A stretch of DNA of 64,000 nucleotides from DAOUJI01 sp965237875 (GCA_965237875.1 CBDEGP010000002.1:1674001-1738000); one strand, 5' to 3'. Shown: positions 32,801-41,211, counted from the stretch's first letter. The notes: a model not told the origin generated them from the sequence alone. Numbers and translations: made by a program.

Positions 32801-33340
32801 CTTCTCAACGAAGCAGTCACCGAACTCAAAAGCGATCACGACGGCGCCGCCTCTGAGCAGGAAACTCCGCCGCCGGCCCGGGTCAGCCTGTCCCTATCAG
32901 CACATATCGAGGAGGCCTACATTCCTCACCTGCCCACCAGATTGGGCGTCTACCAAAAACTTGCCCGCATGACCGACCGGCGGGAGATGGAGAACCTGAA
33001 CGAGGAGATGATAGACAGGTTCGGACCGTTGCCCACCGCCGCAGAGAACTTGCTCTACCTGGTGGACTTGAAGATGCTGGCGAGCGAGGCCGGCGTAGAG
33101 TCGTTGACGCAGTCAGAGAGACAGTCAGGCCATACCGTGACCCTGGCCCTCAGAGAGAGCGTGGGAGGGGCTAGGCTGGCCTTGGAAAAAGCCCTGGGAC
33201 CTCAGACTCGGATAGGCAATCAGCAAATACATGTTCGCCTGACAGGTCCTGATGAGCGCTGGCAGCAGGCTTTGAAGGAAGTGTTGGAGCGGCTGAAGGA
33301 GTTCCGGACCCAACTGGCGTCAGCCCTGACGACCGGCTAG
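29825..33340 (+). CDS. mfd: Transcription-repair coupling factor Mfd
   Basis: This 1171-aa protein is Mfd, the ATP-dependent translocase that removes RNA polymerase stalled at DNA damage and recruits UvrA. The N-terminal UvrB-like part starts VLVVAPRPDEARKFHDSLL and includes HRGGILDIYSPASPLPARLELWG. The CarD-like RNA polymerase-interacting domain begins near residue 492 (LTPGDFVVHVDHGVALFTG). The helicase core has Walker A GDVGYGKTE near 642, the DEEQRFGV box near 744, and SATPIPRTLYMGLSG and TTIIESGLDLPNANTLI. The TRCF domain is at the C-terminus. A TTGACA box lies about 50 bases upstream (29770), without a clear -10. Confidence 0.97.
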   Translation: MSLTGLLDLFRDHPVYNRLTQALGQEQAQRPLEAPEAARPLITAALWRHSPRPVLVVAPRPDEARKFHDSLLLYLGEDAPVRLFPEPDVLPFERLVADADANNQRLAALSELHEAVESNDPCPPCPIIVASVAALLQKTLDPESFNSARHSLAVGQEIRLGELLLRWVGLGYQRESSVEIPGSFSHRGGILDIYSPASPLPARLELWGERIESIRLFDPASQRSVSRVESVTVIPAKETLPSLANKERVSDLIGSLGFDGCTPSIVDRFQEELTALFSGLEVEELPLYNGFLNDSTLLDHLPQKTLLVMDGAAAVESEAESLDRRAEELRSARTSRGELPVNFPSPQAAWDRPFLSRHPGPTLALESWTSGDDGLDFRPSPSYFGRQGELAQDIKTALAGGKRIAIVSRNARRLSEALSEEGLSASASSSLPSPPQPGTLALVNGALMEGWTLPLYDGDLTVFTDSEIFGVAKERRRRRRTPVRRAHQSVELTPGDFVVHVDHGVALFTGTVRMDQGNDEREYLALEYAEGDKLYVPTEHLDRVASYAAPGDQKPNPTRLGTAEWSRVKERVRNATREMARELLDLYASRQVVQGTSFAGDTPWQQELEDAFPYEETDDQARTIREVKADMEQPRPMDRLVCGDVGYGKTEVALRAAFKTAADGLQTGILVPTTVLAQQHYATFKERLSPFPIRVEVLSRFRTRMEQKEVIEGLKTGVVDIVIGTHRLLQKDVEFRDLGLVVVDEEQRFGVAHKERLKRMRQEVDVLTLSATPIPRTLYMGLSGIRDMSAMETPPEERLPVKTYVSEYSDELVKEALVRELERGGQVFFLHNRVKTIRRVAAELSRLVPEARIAVGHGRMAEEELEDVMADFSDGAVDVLVCTTIIESGLDLPNANTLIVDRADRFGLSQLYQLRGRVGRGANRAYSYLLIPKGRRITENASKRLKAILEASELGAGFRVAMRDLEIRGAGNILGPEQSGQVHAVGFELYTQLLNEAVTELKSDHDGAASEQETPPPARVSLSLSAHIEEAYIPHLPTRLGVYQKLARMTDRREMENLNEEMIDRFGPLPTAAENLLYLVDLKMLASEAGVESLTQSERQSGHTVTLALRESVGGARLALEKALGPQTRIGNQQIHVRLTGPDERWQQALKEVLERLKEFRTQLASALTTG

Positions 33341-33360
33341 GCGACCCGACAGGGCCCCGG

Positions 33361-34053
33361 TTACAACAAGTCGTTCAATTCAGGAAGCGAACCGATGCGG
33401 GGAACGTCTGTAACTCCGTGGTGCCAGCCGTCCCTGTCCAGCAGCACGGCGCCCATGCCCGCCGCCCTGGCCCCCTGAATATCGGACTGATACTGGTCTC
33501 CCACGTGAAGGGCATCGGCGGGAGCTACCCCTGCCTTCTCCAACGCCTCCTGGAAAATGGGAGGATGCGGTTTCGCGGGGGCGTCCCTTTCGGACGACAC
33601 CGAAAAGCTGACGTACTTGTTAAGACCCAACTGCGCCAAGGTCTCTTCAACGTTGCGCAGGTTGGATACGACTCCGATGGTCAGTCCCCGGGCTTTGATG
33701 CTCTCAAGGGCAGGAACTACGTCCTCAAACAGGACGAACTCCTTGGGCACGCCGATGGCGAGATTCCATATCTGGGAAGCCAAGCAGGGTGAGACCTCCA
33801 CTCCGGCTCCGGCCAGGAGAATGCGCTCATACTCGATGAAGAACCGGCCTCGCTCTTCGTTGGAGCGGTCGCTGATGTGCCTGACGCTGTTCTCCTTGTT
33901 CATATACTCGTCGGCGTGCCGGTAACCGCGGCGTATGTCTTCCTTGGCGATGGCGATGCCCAGCTCCCGGCTTGAAGCCTGCTGGATCTCATCCAGCGGC
34001 GGGAAGAAGTGGACCAACGTGTTGTAGAAGTCGAAGAATACTGCGCGAACCAT
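33361..34053 (-). CDS. HAD-superfamily hydrolase
   Basis: This 230-aa protein is a haloacid dehalogenase-superfamily enzyme with a helical cap (subfamily IA). Motif I is FFDFYNTLV, with nucleophile D8; the position two residues on is Y10 instead of the usual acid-base aspartate of phosphatases. Motif II is VVSNLRN, motif III lies in KPHPPIFQEALEKAG, and motif IV is LHVGDQYQSDIQGARAAG. The Asp-to-Tyr change resembles L-2-haloacid dehalogenases, so hydrolysis of a non-phosphate substrate is possible. It converges with mfd. Confidence 0.85.
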   Translation of the reverse strand: MVRAVFFDFYNTLVHFFPPLDEIQQASSRELGIAIAKEDIRRGYRHADEYMNKENSVRHISDRSNEERGRFFIEYERILLAGAGVEVSPCLASQIWNLAIGVPKEFVLFEDVVPALESIKARGLTIGVVSNLRNVEETLAQLGLNKYVSFSVSSERDAPAKPHPPIFQEALEKAGVAPADALHVGDQYQSDIQGARAAGMGAVLLDRDGWHHGVTDVPRIGSLPELNDLL

Positions 34054-34171
34054 TTCCGATTCCGGCTCCAGCGGCTTGATCCGGAAAGCCTCCTTACGCC
34101 TGAGACCCCTATTAGGGCGCCAATTGTATCATAGGCCCTATCCTTTGTGAATCATTTTACAATCCACCCTT

Positions 34172-34233
34172 GTCCAAGCGCGGCCCTTACTCAGGCGCAG
34201 ACCTCGTCCAAACGCGGCCCTCGCTCAGGCGTG
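34172..34233. repeat. Imperfect tandem repeat upstream of proB
   Basis: Two units beginning GTCCAA(G/A)CGCGGCCCT, at 34172 and 34206, each about 28-34 bases, share most positions. They lie directly upstream of the extended -10 element of proB and could be operator half-sites or a chance duplication. Confidence 0.6.
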
Positions 34234-34248
34234 TAAGAAAACGGCACA

Positions 34249-34257
34249 TGCTATAAT
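34249..34257 (+). promoter_or_regulatory. Extended -10 promoter of proB
   Basis: TGC-TATAAT (hexamer 34252-34257) is an extended -10. The proB ATG lies about 50 bases downstream, with AAGGAGG (34291-34297) as ribosome site. No consensus -35 is apparent. Confidence 0.6.
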
Positions 34258-34308
34258 TGGAGTCCGTTCCGCCGCGATTATCCAACTCGCAAGGAGGCCG
34301 CACGCCCC

Positions 34309-35538
34309 ATGGGCGCCCGCCAACGCCCGCCTTCCTCCAATGCCCGCAACGAAGACCGGACCCGCGAAGATTCCGGGCGTGTCTCCGCTCGGCAGGATGC
34401 CGCGGGGGAGGAGACCGTCCTCTACCCCAGGCTGGTGGTGAAAGCGGGCACCAGCATCCTCACCGGGCCGTCACACCAGCTGGACTTGGAGGCAATGGAG
34501 CGGCTCGTCAATCAGCTGGCCGAGCTGCACAAGGCGGGCACGGAGGTCCTCCTGGTCACGTCAGGCGCCGTAGCCGCAGGGAGACACGCTCTCGACAGGG
34601 GCGAGGACCGCCGGGACATCCCTTTCAGACAGGCCCTGGCTGCGGTGGGCCAAAGCAGGTTGATGGAGGTGTACCAGCGCCTTTTTGATCAGCACGGCAT
34701 GGTTGTCGCCCAGGCTCTCCTCACCTGGAGCGACTTGGCCAGCCGGCAGGGATACCTTAACGTTAGGAACACTGCCCTGGCCCTGCTTGAAGCGGGAGTA
34801 ACGCCCATCTTCAACGAAAACGACGTGGTCGCCCCCGATGAGATTGGAGAGGTGTTCGGCGACAACGACCGCCTGTCCGCCCTGGTCACGAGCCTCGTCG
34901 ACGCCGACCTCCTCATCATCCTGACGGACATCGACGGGCTCTACACAGCCGATCCCCAAATAGACCCCGAAGCCCAGCTCATCGAAAGAGTGGAGAGAGT
35001 GGACGAGACCACCCTCTCCCTGGCAGGTTTCCACCGGAACTCATACGCCCGGGGCGGCATGCCCACAAAGCTGGACGCCGCCAAGCTGGTGACCTCCGCC
35101 GGCATCCCCACGGTGATATGCAACGGACGCGCGCCCGAGCCCGTTGTCCGCATCGCACGCGGAGAGCGGCTGGGCACCTATTTCGCGCCCACCGCCAACC
35201 GCATGGAGAGCAGAAAACGTTGGATGCTCAGTGCGTTGGCCAACAAGGGCGAAATCGTGGTGGACGCAGGCGCCGCCGCCGCCCTTAGAGAGCAGAGCCG
35301 CAGCCTCCTCCCCGCCGGAATCAGCGGAGTCCAGGGAGACTTCCAGCGCGGCGACACCGTCTATATCGTCACCCCCGCCGGAGGACCCGGCCCAGCCAGG
35401 GTCGCCTGCGGCATAACCAACTACGGCTCGGCGGACGTTGAGAGAATCAAGGGCATCCGGTCCGACAGGATTCAGAACGTCCTAGGATACCACTACGGCC
35501 AGGAAGTGGTCCACAGGAACAACCTGGTGATTCTGTAG
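34309..35538 (+). CDS. proB: Glutamate 5-kinase (ProB)
   Basis: This 409-aa protein is glutamate 5-kinase, the first step of proline synthesis. The amino-acid kinase domain starts after a roughly 38-residue polar extension: RLVVKAGTSILTG, then LLVTSGAVAAGRHAL, FNENDVVAPDE...FGDNDRLSALVTSLVDADLLIILTDIDGLY and GGMPTKLDAAKLVTSAGIPTVICNG. A PUA domain follows near the C-terminus (GEIVVDAGAAAAL...GVQGDFQRGDTVYIV). AAGGAGG lies 11 bases before the ATG. proA follows after a small gene on the opposite strand, so the two are linked but not in one transcript. Confidence 0.95.
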   Translation: MGARQRPPSSNARNEDRTREDSGRVSARQDAAGEETVLYPRLVVKAGTSILTGPSHQLDLEAMERLVNQLAELHKAGTEVLLVTSGAVAAGRHALDRGEDRRDIPFRQALAAVGQSRLMEVYQRLFDQHGMVVAQALLTWSDLASRQGYLNVRNTALALLEAGVTPIFNENDVVAPDEIGEVFGDNDRLSALVTSLVDADLLIILTDIDGLYTADPQIDPEAQLIERVERVDETTLSLAGFHRNSYARGGMPTKLDAAKLVTSAGIPTVICNGRAPEPVVRIARGERLGTYFAPTANRMESRKRWMLSALANKGEIVVDAGAAAALREQSRSLLPAGISGVQGDFQRGDTVYIVTPAGGPGPARVACGITNYGSADVERIKGIRSDRIQNVLGYHYGQEVVHRNNLVIL

Positions 35539-35591
35539 CGGACGGGGTATTGTGTGCGGAGCGGAGCGTGGGCGAAAGCGGGCAGCTTAGT

Positions 35592-35963
35592 TCAACGACT
35601 CTGGCCGTTGAGGCTTTCCAGACTCAGCAACCGCTCTACGAACTCACGCACCACCGGGCGATCTGTGTCTATCTGAAACTGCTCCATAGCTCCGTGATAG
35701 AAGTTGATATGAAACTTCTCCGCTAGGCCGAACCTATCTTGTAAAGACAGGTCATCGTATTCAACGGCCAGCTTAATGGAGGCTTCTCTCAAGGCGCGAT
35801 GACTTCCCGAATTCCAGCCCCGCCGTATGGCCGCCGCCATCACGGCGTGAGAAGCGGCTCCCCACAGTTTCTCCGAACCCTGGAGTTCATCGCCGGCGTC
35901 GAATTCACGGTCTGCCGCATCCAGGAAGTCCTTCGCCGTTTGTATATGGTCGTCAATCAACAT
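35592..35963 (-). CDS. PaREP1/HEPN-like helical protein
   Basis: This 123-aa all-helical protein, ADREFDAGDELQGSEKLWGAASHAVMAAAIRRGWNSGSHRALREASIKLA, resembles the PaREP1 family and HEPN-type helical bundles. A helix with the pattern EKLWGAASHAV is the best clue. No catalytic RxxxxH motif of HEPN ribonucleases is obvious. It sits antisense between proB and proA, interrupting the usual proBA operon, and may be a recent arrival. I cannot assign a function. Confidence 0.55.
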   Translation of the reverse strand: MLIDDHIQTAKDFLDAADREFDAGDELQGSEKLWGAASHAVMAAAIRRGWNSGSHRALREASIKLAVEYDDLSLQDRFGLAEKFHINFYHGAMEQFQIDTDRPVVREFVERLLSLESLNGQSR

Positions 35964-36104
35964 TCGCCACTCTATTTAGGCTAATTCAATATGCCCAACA
36001 ATCTGTTATCATTCTATCATAACGACAGGCTATCATAGCGGCGGGCAGTCACGGCGGCCGCCTGACGCCGTGATGGAAGCCCGTAACTTTGCAGAGGCAG
36101 TCCA

Positions 36105-37376
36105 ATGGCTGTAACGACAGACGCCTTAGTCGAGAAGGGGAGAGCGGCCAGGGCGGCCGCCCGCATCCTGGCCAGGGCATCCACGGAAACGAAAAACACG
36201 TTGCTCCTTAACGTGACCGACCTGCTCATCGCCCGCCAGGAAAACATCATTGCGGCCAACGAGCAGGACTATGTCGAGGCCCAACCGACGCTCTCTGAGG
36301 CCATGCTGGACCGTCTGACACTCGACCCGCAGCGAATTCAAGGGATGGTCAAGGATGTCAGGAGCGTGGCCTCGCTCCCCGACCCGGTGGGCGAGGTCTT
36401 TGACATGCGAACCCTGCCCAACGGACTCACGGCGGGCAGAAAACGTGTGCCCCTGGGAGTGGTGGGCTCCATTTACGAAAGCCGCCCCAACGTAACGATA
36501 GACATATCAGCCATGTGCTTGAAATCCGGCAACGCGTGCATACTCCGTGGGGGGAAAGAGGCCATCCGCACCAACTCCGTCCTGGCCGGAGTGGTCAGGG
36601 ACTCCCTGTCGCAAGTCGGTCTGCCCTCGGACTGCATGCAGTTCATCGACGACCCGGACCGGGCTTTGGCCGGCAGACTGTTGAAGATGAAGGAACATAT
36701 AGACCTGTTCGTTCCCCGCGGCGGGCCGGACCTAATCCGGTTCGTGGCCCAGGAAGCCGCCATGCCGGTGGTGGCCGGAGGGGTTGGGGTATGCCACACT
36801 TACGTGGACGGGACTGCAAACCTGGACAAGGCCGTAGACATAGCGTTCAACGCCAAGGTCCAACGCCCCACTGTTTGCAACGCCCTGGACTCGCTGCTGG
36901 TCCACGCTTCGATGGCTCCGGCCTACTTGCCCCGCATCGCCAGGGAGTGGGCCAAGGCCGGCGTCGAAATCCACGGAGACGGCCGGACCATGAGCATCCT
37001 GGGGGCGGAGCCAGACCTGAACCTGGCGCCGGCCCAGGAGGAAGACTGGGGCCGGGAGTTCCTGTCTCTCACCGCAGCCGTGAAGGTGGTGGACTCTCTG
37101 GACGAGGCCCTGGAACATATTCAGACCTATGGATCGGGCCACTCCGAGGCCATCATTTCCGAGGACTATTCGGCCGCCGCAAGGTTCCTGGACGAAGTGG
37201 ACGCTGCGGCAGTCTATGTCAACGCCAGCACCCGCTTCACCGACGGGTCGGAGCTGGGTCTCGGGGCCGAGGTGGGAATAAGCACCCAGAAGTTCCACGC
37301 ACGAGGACCCCTGGGCTTGAGGGAGATGACCTCGTACAAGTGGATAATCACCGGAAACGGCCAGGTACGCTCTTAG
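36105..37376 (+). CDS. proA: Gamma-glutamyl phosphate reductase (ProA)
   Basis: This 423-aa protein is ProA, which reduces gamma-glutamyl phosphate to glutamate semialdehyde in proline synthesis. It has PLGVVGSIYESRPNVTIDISAMCLKSGNACILRGGKEAIRTN, the FVPRGGPDLIRFV strand, and the catalytic cysteine loop KVQRPTVCNALDSLLVH. The conserved C-terminal block runs YVNASTRFTDGSELGLGAEVGISTQKFHARGPLGLREMTSYKW. AGAGGCAG precedes the ATG. It acts on the product of proB upstream. Confidence 0.96.
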   Translation: MAVTTDALVEKGRAARAAARILARASTETKNTLLLNVTDLLIARQENIIAANEQDYVEAQPTLSEAMLDRLTLDPQRIQGMVKDVRSVASLPDPVGEVFDMRTLPNGLTAGRKRVPLGVVGSIYESRPNVTIDISAMCLKSGNACILRGGKEAIRTNSVLAGVVRDSLSQVGLPSDCMQFIDDPDRALAGRLLKMKEHIDLFVPRGGPDLIRFVAQEAAMPVVAGGVGVCHTYVDGTANLDKAVDIAFNAKVQRPTVCNALDSLLVHASMAPAYLPRIAREWAKAGVEIHGDGRTMSILGAEPDLNLAPAQEEDWGREFLSLTAAVKVVDSLDEALEHIQTYGSGHSEAIISEDYSAAARFLDEVDAAAVYVNASTRFTDGSELGLGAEVGISTQKFHARGPLGLREMTSYKWIITGNGQVRS

Positions 37377-37405
37377 CCTGGAAGCTCTTCGATTGATAGA
37401 GGGAT

Positions 37406-37738
37406 ATGATGGCGAATTATTATTTCGAGCGCGATTGCAGGACACCCAACTCTGAGTCCTATAACATCCTGTCCGCCGGCCAGTCGGCGGGAAGGGTTGA
37501 CCTACACTATACGCCCAGCATAGTCCACGCGACCCTCTGTGTTCTGGAGAGCTTTACGCAAGAGGACATTCAGGAGCTAATAGACACCATTGACGACGAC
37601 TTGATAGACGTGGTAGGAGTCCATCGTGAGGAGTTCATAGTCCACGTCTACCAGGGCCGGGAGACGGGGGTCTTCAGCGACAGTGACTTCGGGGAGGCGG
37701 GGGGCAACGGCGTCAACGGCGGCCCGTCTGAAACCTAG
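37406..37738 (+). CDS. Acidic hypothetical protein, 110 aa
   Basis: I do not recognise this protein. It is acidic, with VDLHYTPSIVHATLCVLESFTQEDIQELIDTIDDDLIDVVGVHREEFIVHVYQGRETG and a Gly/Ser-rich tail, and it has no signal peptide or membrane segment. Two overlapping ATGs (37406 and 37409) fit after GAGGG; the second has the better spacing. It follows proA by about 30 bases on the same strand and may share its transcript. Confidence 0.6.
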   Translation: MMANYYFERDCRTPNSESYNILSAGQSAGRVDLHYTPSIVHATLCVLESFTQEDIQELIDTIDDDLIDVVGVHREEFIVHVYQGRETGVFSDSDFGEAGGNGVNGGPSET

Positions 37739-37749
37739 CGGCCCCGGGC

Positions 37750-38694
37750 TCACTTCCTGCTGACGGCGGTCCTGGCCGCCTGAGCTATGTCAGCGGCTGT
37801 CAGGCGGTGCTTTTCCAACAGCTGGTCGGGCTTACCCGACTCGGCGTACTTTTCCAACCCCACCATCTCAATAGGGACCGGCCTGTTTCGCCCCAGCGTT
37901 CCGGCCACTATGCTTCCCAGACCGCCGTGGAGGTAATGCTCCTCGACGGTGACCACGGCGCCGGTCTCGACGGCGGCCTTGACCAGAGTCTCCTCGTCCG
38001 CAGGCTTCAGTGTTCCCATGTTGACCACCCGGCAACTGACGCCCTCGCTTGCCAGGGACTCGGACGCCTCGATAGCCGAATGGAGGATCGCCCCGGTGGA
38101 GACTATAGTCACGTCAGTCCCATCTTTAATCGTTTCGGCCTTGCCGATGGTGAAGTCGCATCCGTCGGCGTGCATGACGGGAGTGGCGGCGCGGTAGAGC
38201 CTGATGTATACGGGGCCCTTCATACTGGCCGCCGCCTTGACCGCCGCGACGGTCTCGGGAGCGTCGGACGGCGTTATCACAGTCATCCCGGGAAGGGAGC
38301 ACATGAGGGATAGGTCCTCTATGCTGTGGGCCGACATGCCGTCTTCGCCGGTGATGATCCCCGAGTGTGTGCATACTATCTTGACGTTGAGGTGGGGCTG
38401 GGCGATCCCGACCCTTATCTGGTCGAAGGGGCGGCCTGTGCCGAACACGGCGAAGGTGCTGACAAAGGGAGTCTTGCCCGATGAAGCCAGCCCCGCCGCC
38501 ACGCTCATAATGTTCTGTTCAGCCGGGCCGAAGTCGAAGAACCTTTCGGGGTAGGCGTCTCGGAACAGGTGCACAAAGGTGGATACGTTCAGATCGCCGC
38601 CGAGAACGACTATATTCTCGTCCGAGGCCCCCAAGTCCAGGAGAGTCTTACCGTAAGCTTCTCTGGTGGAAGCCGTTGAGAACGTTGTCGCCAA
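37750..38694 (-). CDS. Transketolase, C-terminal subunit
   Basis: This 314-aa protein is the C-terminal half of a split transketolase, containing the pyrimidine-binding (PYR) and C-terminal domains. Family features include the opening TREAYGKTLLDLGASDENIVVLGGDLNVST, the FVSTFAVFGTGRPFDQIRVGIAQPHLNVKIV segment, GEDGMSAHSIEDLSLMCSLPGMTVITPSD and the C-terminal GAVVTVEEHYLHGGLGSIVAG. The E of the VxxGxDL-type catalytic region lies in AEQNIMSVAAGLA. The N-terminal half is encoded just upstream on the same strand. Together they would move two-carbon units in the pentose phosphate pathway. Confidence 0.92.
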   Translation of the reverse strand: MATTFSTASTREAYGKTLLDLGASDENIVVLGGDLNVSTFVHLFRDAYPERFFDFGPAEQNIMSVAAGLASSGKTPFVSTFAVFGTGRPFDQIRVGIAQPHLNVKIVCTHSGIITGEDGMSAHSIEDLSLMCSLPGMTVITPSDAPETVAAVKAAASMKGPVYIRLYRAATPVMHADGCDFTIGKAETIKDGTDVTIVSTGAILHSAIEASESLASEGVSCRVVNMGTLKPADEETLVKAAVETGAVVTVEEHYLHGGLGSIVAGTLGRNRPVPIEMVGLEKYAESGKPDQLLEKHRLTAADIAQAARTAVSRK

Positions 38695-38709
38695 TCCCGA
38701 CGCCTCCTC

Positions 38710-39609
38710 TTAAGCCAACTCTGCCATAGCCAGGGCGTATTCGTCCTTATTGGGCGCCTTGCCGTGGAAGTCTGGGTTGTTCTCCATGAAGCTCACACCT
38801 TTCCCTTTCACGGTGTGTGCGATGATCATGGTTGGCCTGCCCCTTGCGGCCTTGGCTTCGTCTACCGCGTCCAACAGCTGGGTGATGTCGTGCCCGTCCA
38901 CCTCTAGGGTGTTCCACCCGAAGGCCCTCCACTTGTCCGGCAGGGGTTCAAGCTCCATGACTTCGTTGGTGAACCGGTCGTTTTGAATGCGGTTTCTGTC
39001 AACGAAGGCGGTTAGACTGTCCAGCTTGTAGTGGGCGGCGGACATGGCGGCCTCCCAGACCTGACCCTCGTCGCACTCCCCGTCTCCAAGGAGCGCGTAG
39101 ACCCTGTAGCCGACCTTGTCCAACCGTCCTGCAAGGGCGGCGCCGACTGCAAAGGAGAGCCCCATTCCCAGGGAGCCGGAGCTCATCTCCACTCCCGGCG
39201 TCATGATGGAAGCATGGCCCTGTATGCGGCTGTCTATCTTACGGAAGGTGCGAAGCTCCTCACGCGGGAAGTACCCGGCTCGGCTCAATACTGCATAGAA
39301 ACCCGGGCAAGCATGGCCTTTGCTGAGGATAAACCGGTCCCTGTCCTTCCATGAGGGATTTTGGGGGTCGTAGCGCATCACTTTGAAGTAGAGTGTGGAG
39401 AGGATTTCTATTTCGGACAGAGACCCTCCCGGGTGCCCGCTTCCCGCCTCGAATATCATGTCGATAATGTCCCGGCGGAGCTCTTTGACCAAGGACTTCA
39501 GTTCGTCGATTCCAGCGGAGCGCGTTCCGACGTCCGATCCAGTCGATGAAAAGACCTCGGCGGCGTTTTCCGAGGTCTCTGTAGATTCGCGTCCCGTAGG
39601 CGAGTTCAC
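38710..39609 (-). CDS. Transketolase, N-terminal subunit
   Basis: This 299-aa protein is the thiamine diphosphate-binding half of a split transketolase. It contains IFEAGSGHPGGSLSEIEILSTLYFKVMRYDP, LSKGHACPGFYAVLSRAGYF, the pyrophosphate and magnesium motif LLGDGECDEGQVWEAAMSAAHYKLDSLTAFVDRN, and VDGHDITQLLDAVDEAK. A polar extension of about 30 residues precedes the fold. It lies 15 bases upstream of the C-terminal subunit gene. Split transketolases of this kind are common in archaea and some bacteria. Confidence 0.92.
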   Translation of the reverse strand: MNSPTGRESTETSENAAEVFSSTGSDVGTRSAGIDELKSLVKELRRDIIDMIFEAGSGHPGGSLSEIEILSTLYFKVMRYDPQNPSWKDRDRFILSKGHACPGFYAVLSRAGYFPREELRTFRKIDSRIQGHASIMTPGVEMSSGSLGMGLSFAVGAALAGRLDKVGYRVYALLGDGECDEGQVWEAAMSAAHYKLDSLTAFVDRNRIQNDRFTNEVMELEPLPDKWRAFGWNTLEVDGHDITQLLDAVDEAKAARGRPTMIIAHTVKGKGVSFMENNPDFHGKAPNKDEYALAMAELA

Positions 39610-39706
39610 GCAGCGCCCCCTGTCAGCATTTCGCCCATCCTGTTGCAGCAGGCCCGATTATAGCAACGGCCTTGGGGGCTGTCTAGCGTCCGCTCAACTC
39701 TCCGAA

Positions 39707-39712
39707 TATAAT
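39707..39712 (+). promoter_or_regulatory. -10 box directly upstream of the amidohydrolase gene
   Basis: A perfect TATAAT lies eight bases before the ATG at 39721, so transcription is predicted to start at or within two bases of the start codon. No ribosome site is visible. The -35 region is weak. Confidence 0.55.
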
Positions 39713-39720
39713 CGGACTCT

Positions 39721-40572
39721 ATGGTTATCGATTTCCACACCCACGTCTTCCCTCCCTCGTTTTCCCACCGGCGGGAAGAGTTGGCAAAGCGGGACGCCAC
39801 GTTTGCGGAGCTTTACGGCAGCCCCGCCGCCAAAATGGCCTCGGCCGATGAGCTTGTCAACGCCATGGACGACGCCATGATCGAGCATTCCTTAATAATG
39901 GGCGTGGGCTGGTCTGACCGGGAGGTTGCCCGCGAGGCCAACGACTGCTTGATAGAGTCCGCAATCAAGTTCCCCCGGCGGCTCACAGGTCTAGCCTCGG
40001 TGAGTCCGGCCTGGGGCGAGGAGGCGCTGGAGGAGTTGGACCGTTGCTCCAAAGCCGGTCTAAGAGGTGTCGGAGAGCTTCACCCCGACTCTCAGGGTTT
40101 CGACCTGGCCGACTATGAGACGATGGCGCCCATCATGGGCCTAGCCCGCAGGCGGCGGCTGATCGTCCTCAGCCACTCTTCCGAGCCTGTCGGCCACTTG
40201 TACCCCGGCAAAGGACACTCCACTCCCCGAAAGCTCTACGCCCTGGCCAAGAACTTCCCTCAAAACACCCTCGTTTTCGCTCATTGGGGGGGAGGGCTTC
40301 CATTCTATACCCTGATGCCTGAGGTGCGGGAGGAGTTGGGGAACGTCTACTACGACACCGCCGCCTCTCCCTATCTATACAGCCCGGACGTGTTCCAAAG
40401 GGTTTCCGAAATTTGCGGCGCCGGACGCATCCTGTTCGGCACGGATTTTCCGTTGCTCAAGCCCTCGCGAACACTGGAACAGGTGCACGCGTCGGGGCTT
40501 TCCGACGCTGACCAAGCCGCAATTCTGGGAGGCAATGCCAGTCTCCTCCTGGGGCTGGAAGAGGGGCTCTGA
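39721..40572 (+). CDS. Amidohydrolase family protein (Amidohydro_2)
   Basis: This 283-aa TIM-barrel hydrolase or decarboxylase starts MVIDFHTHVFPP, in which H6 and H8 form the HxH metal pair. A barrel histidine lies in VLSHSSEP, another in LVFAHWGGGLPF, and the metal-binding aspartate is in ILFGTDFPLL near the C-terminus. The substrate is unknown. The mRNA is probably leaderless or nearly so, since TATAAT lies eight bases before the ATG. Its stop codon overlaps the start of thpR by one base, so the two genes are coupled. Confidence 0.88.
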   Translation: MVIDFHTHVFPPSFSHRREELAKRDATFAELYGSPAAKMASADELVNAMDDAMIEHSLIMGVGWSDREVAREANDCLIESAIKFPRRLTGLASVSPAWGEEALEELDRCSKAGLRGVGELHPDSQGFDLADYETMAPIMGLARRRRLIVLSHSSEPVGHLYPGKGHSTPRKLYALAKNFPQNTLVFAHWGGGLPFYTLMPEVREELGNVYYDTAASPYLYSPDVFQRVSEICGAGRILFGTDFPLLKPSRTLEQVHASGLSDADQAAILGGNASLLLGLEEGL

Positions 40573-41186
40573 TGGTGCGCGCTTTTATTGCAGTGGGCGT
40601 TCCGGAATCCGCCAAGAGGATATTGGGCACGGTCATCCAGGACCTGAAACGGAAGCGGGTCACCGGCGTAAGGTGGGTCAACCCAAAGGGAATCCACGCC
40701 ACTCTCAAGTTCCTGGGAGACATCGAGCCTGAGTCCATTGAACGTATCATGGCGGGTATGGACCGGGCGTGCCGCGGCTCGGCGCCCCTTACCGTCCGCC
40801 TGTCCGGCGCCGGCGCCTTTCCCAACACCCGCGGACCCAAGGTCCTCTGGGTCGGACTTTCAGGGGACATGGCCCAGTTCAAAACGCTCCAGACGGCCAT
40901 TGACTCGGAGATGCACTCAGTCCTCGGTCTGGACATCGAGACCCGCCGCTTCAACCCCCACCTCACCCTGGGCAGAGTCCGGGAAGGAGTATTGCCGGCC
41001 GGCCAGCGTGACATAGGTAAGGTGTTGGAGAGCTTCAAGATGAAGGAGTCCCCGGCCTGGACAGTGGACCGCGTGCACCTGATTCAAAGCACCCTCACCC
41101 CAGACGGCCCCATATACGAGACGCTGGGGAGCCGGATGTTGAGAGCGACTGACAGCAGGCAAGAAAAGGCTTATGATGGATGCTAG
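40572..41186 (+). CDS. thpR: RNA 2',3'-cyclic phosphodiesterase ThpR
   Basis: This 204-aa 2H phosphoesterase is ThpR (LigT), which opens 2',3'-cyclic phosphates on RNA ends. Both catalytic HxT motifs are present: HATLKFLG (H42) and HLTLGR (H130), with the family opening VRAFIAVGVPES and the RWVNPKG strand. Its length is near the family norm. The start overlaps the stop of the amidohydrolase gene, and a TIM-barrel epimerase follows after about 25 bases. Confidence 0.93.
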   Translation: MVRAFIAVGVPESAKRILGTVIQDLKRKRVTGVRWVNPKGIHATLKFLGDIEPESIERIMAGMDRACRGSAPLTVRLSGAGAFPNTRGPKVLWVGLSGDMAQFKTLQTAIDSEMHSVLGLDIETRRFNPHLTLGRVREGVLPAGQRDIGKVLESFKMKESPAWTVDRVHLIQSTLTPDGPIYETLGSRMLRATDSRQEKAYDGC

Positions 41187-41211
41187 GTCAAGAAATTCCT
41201 GAAGGGGGTCC

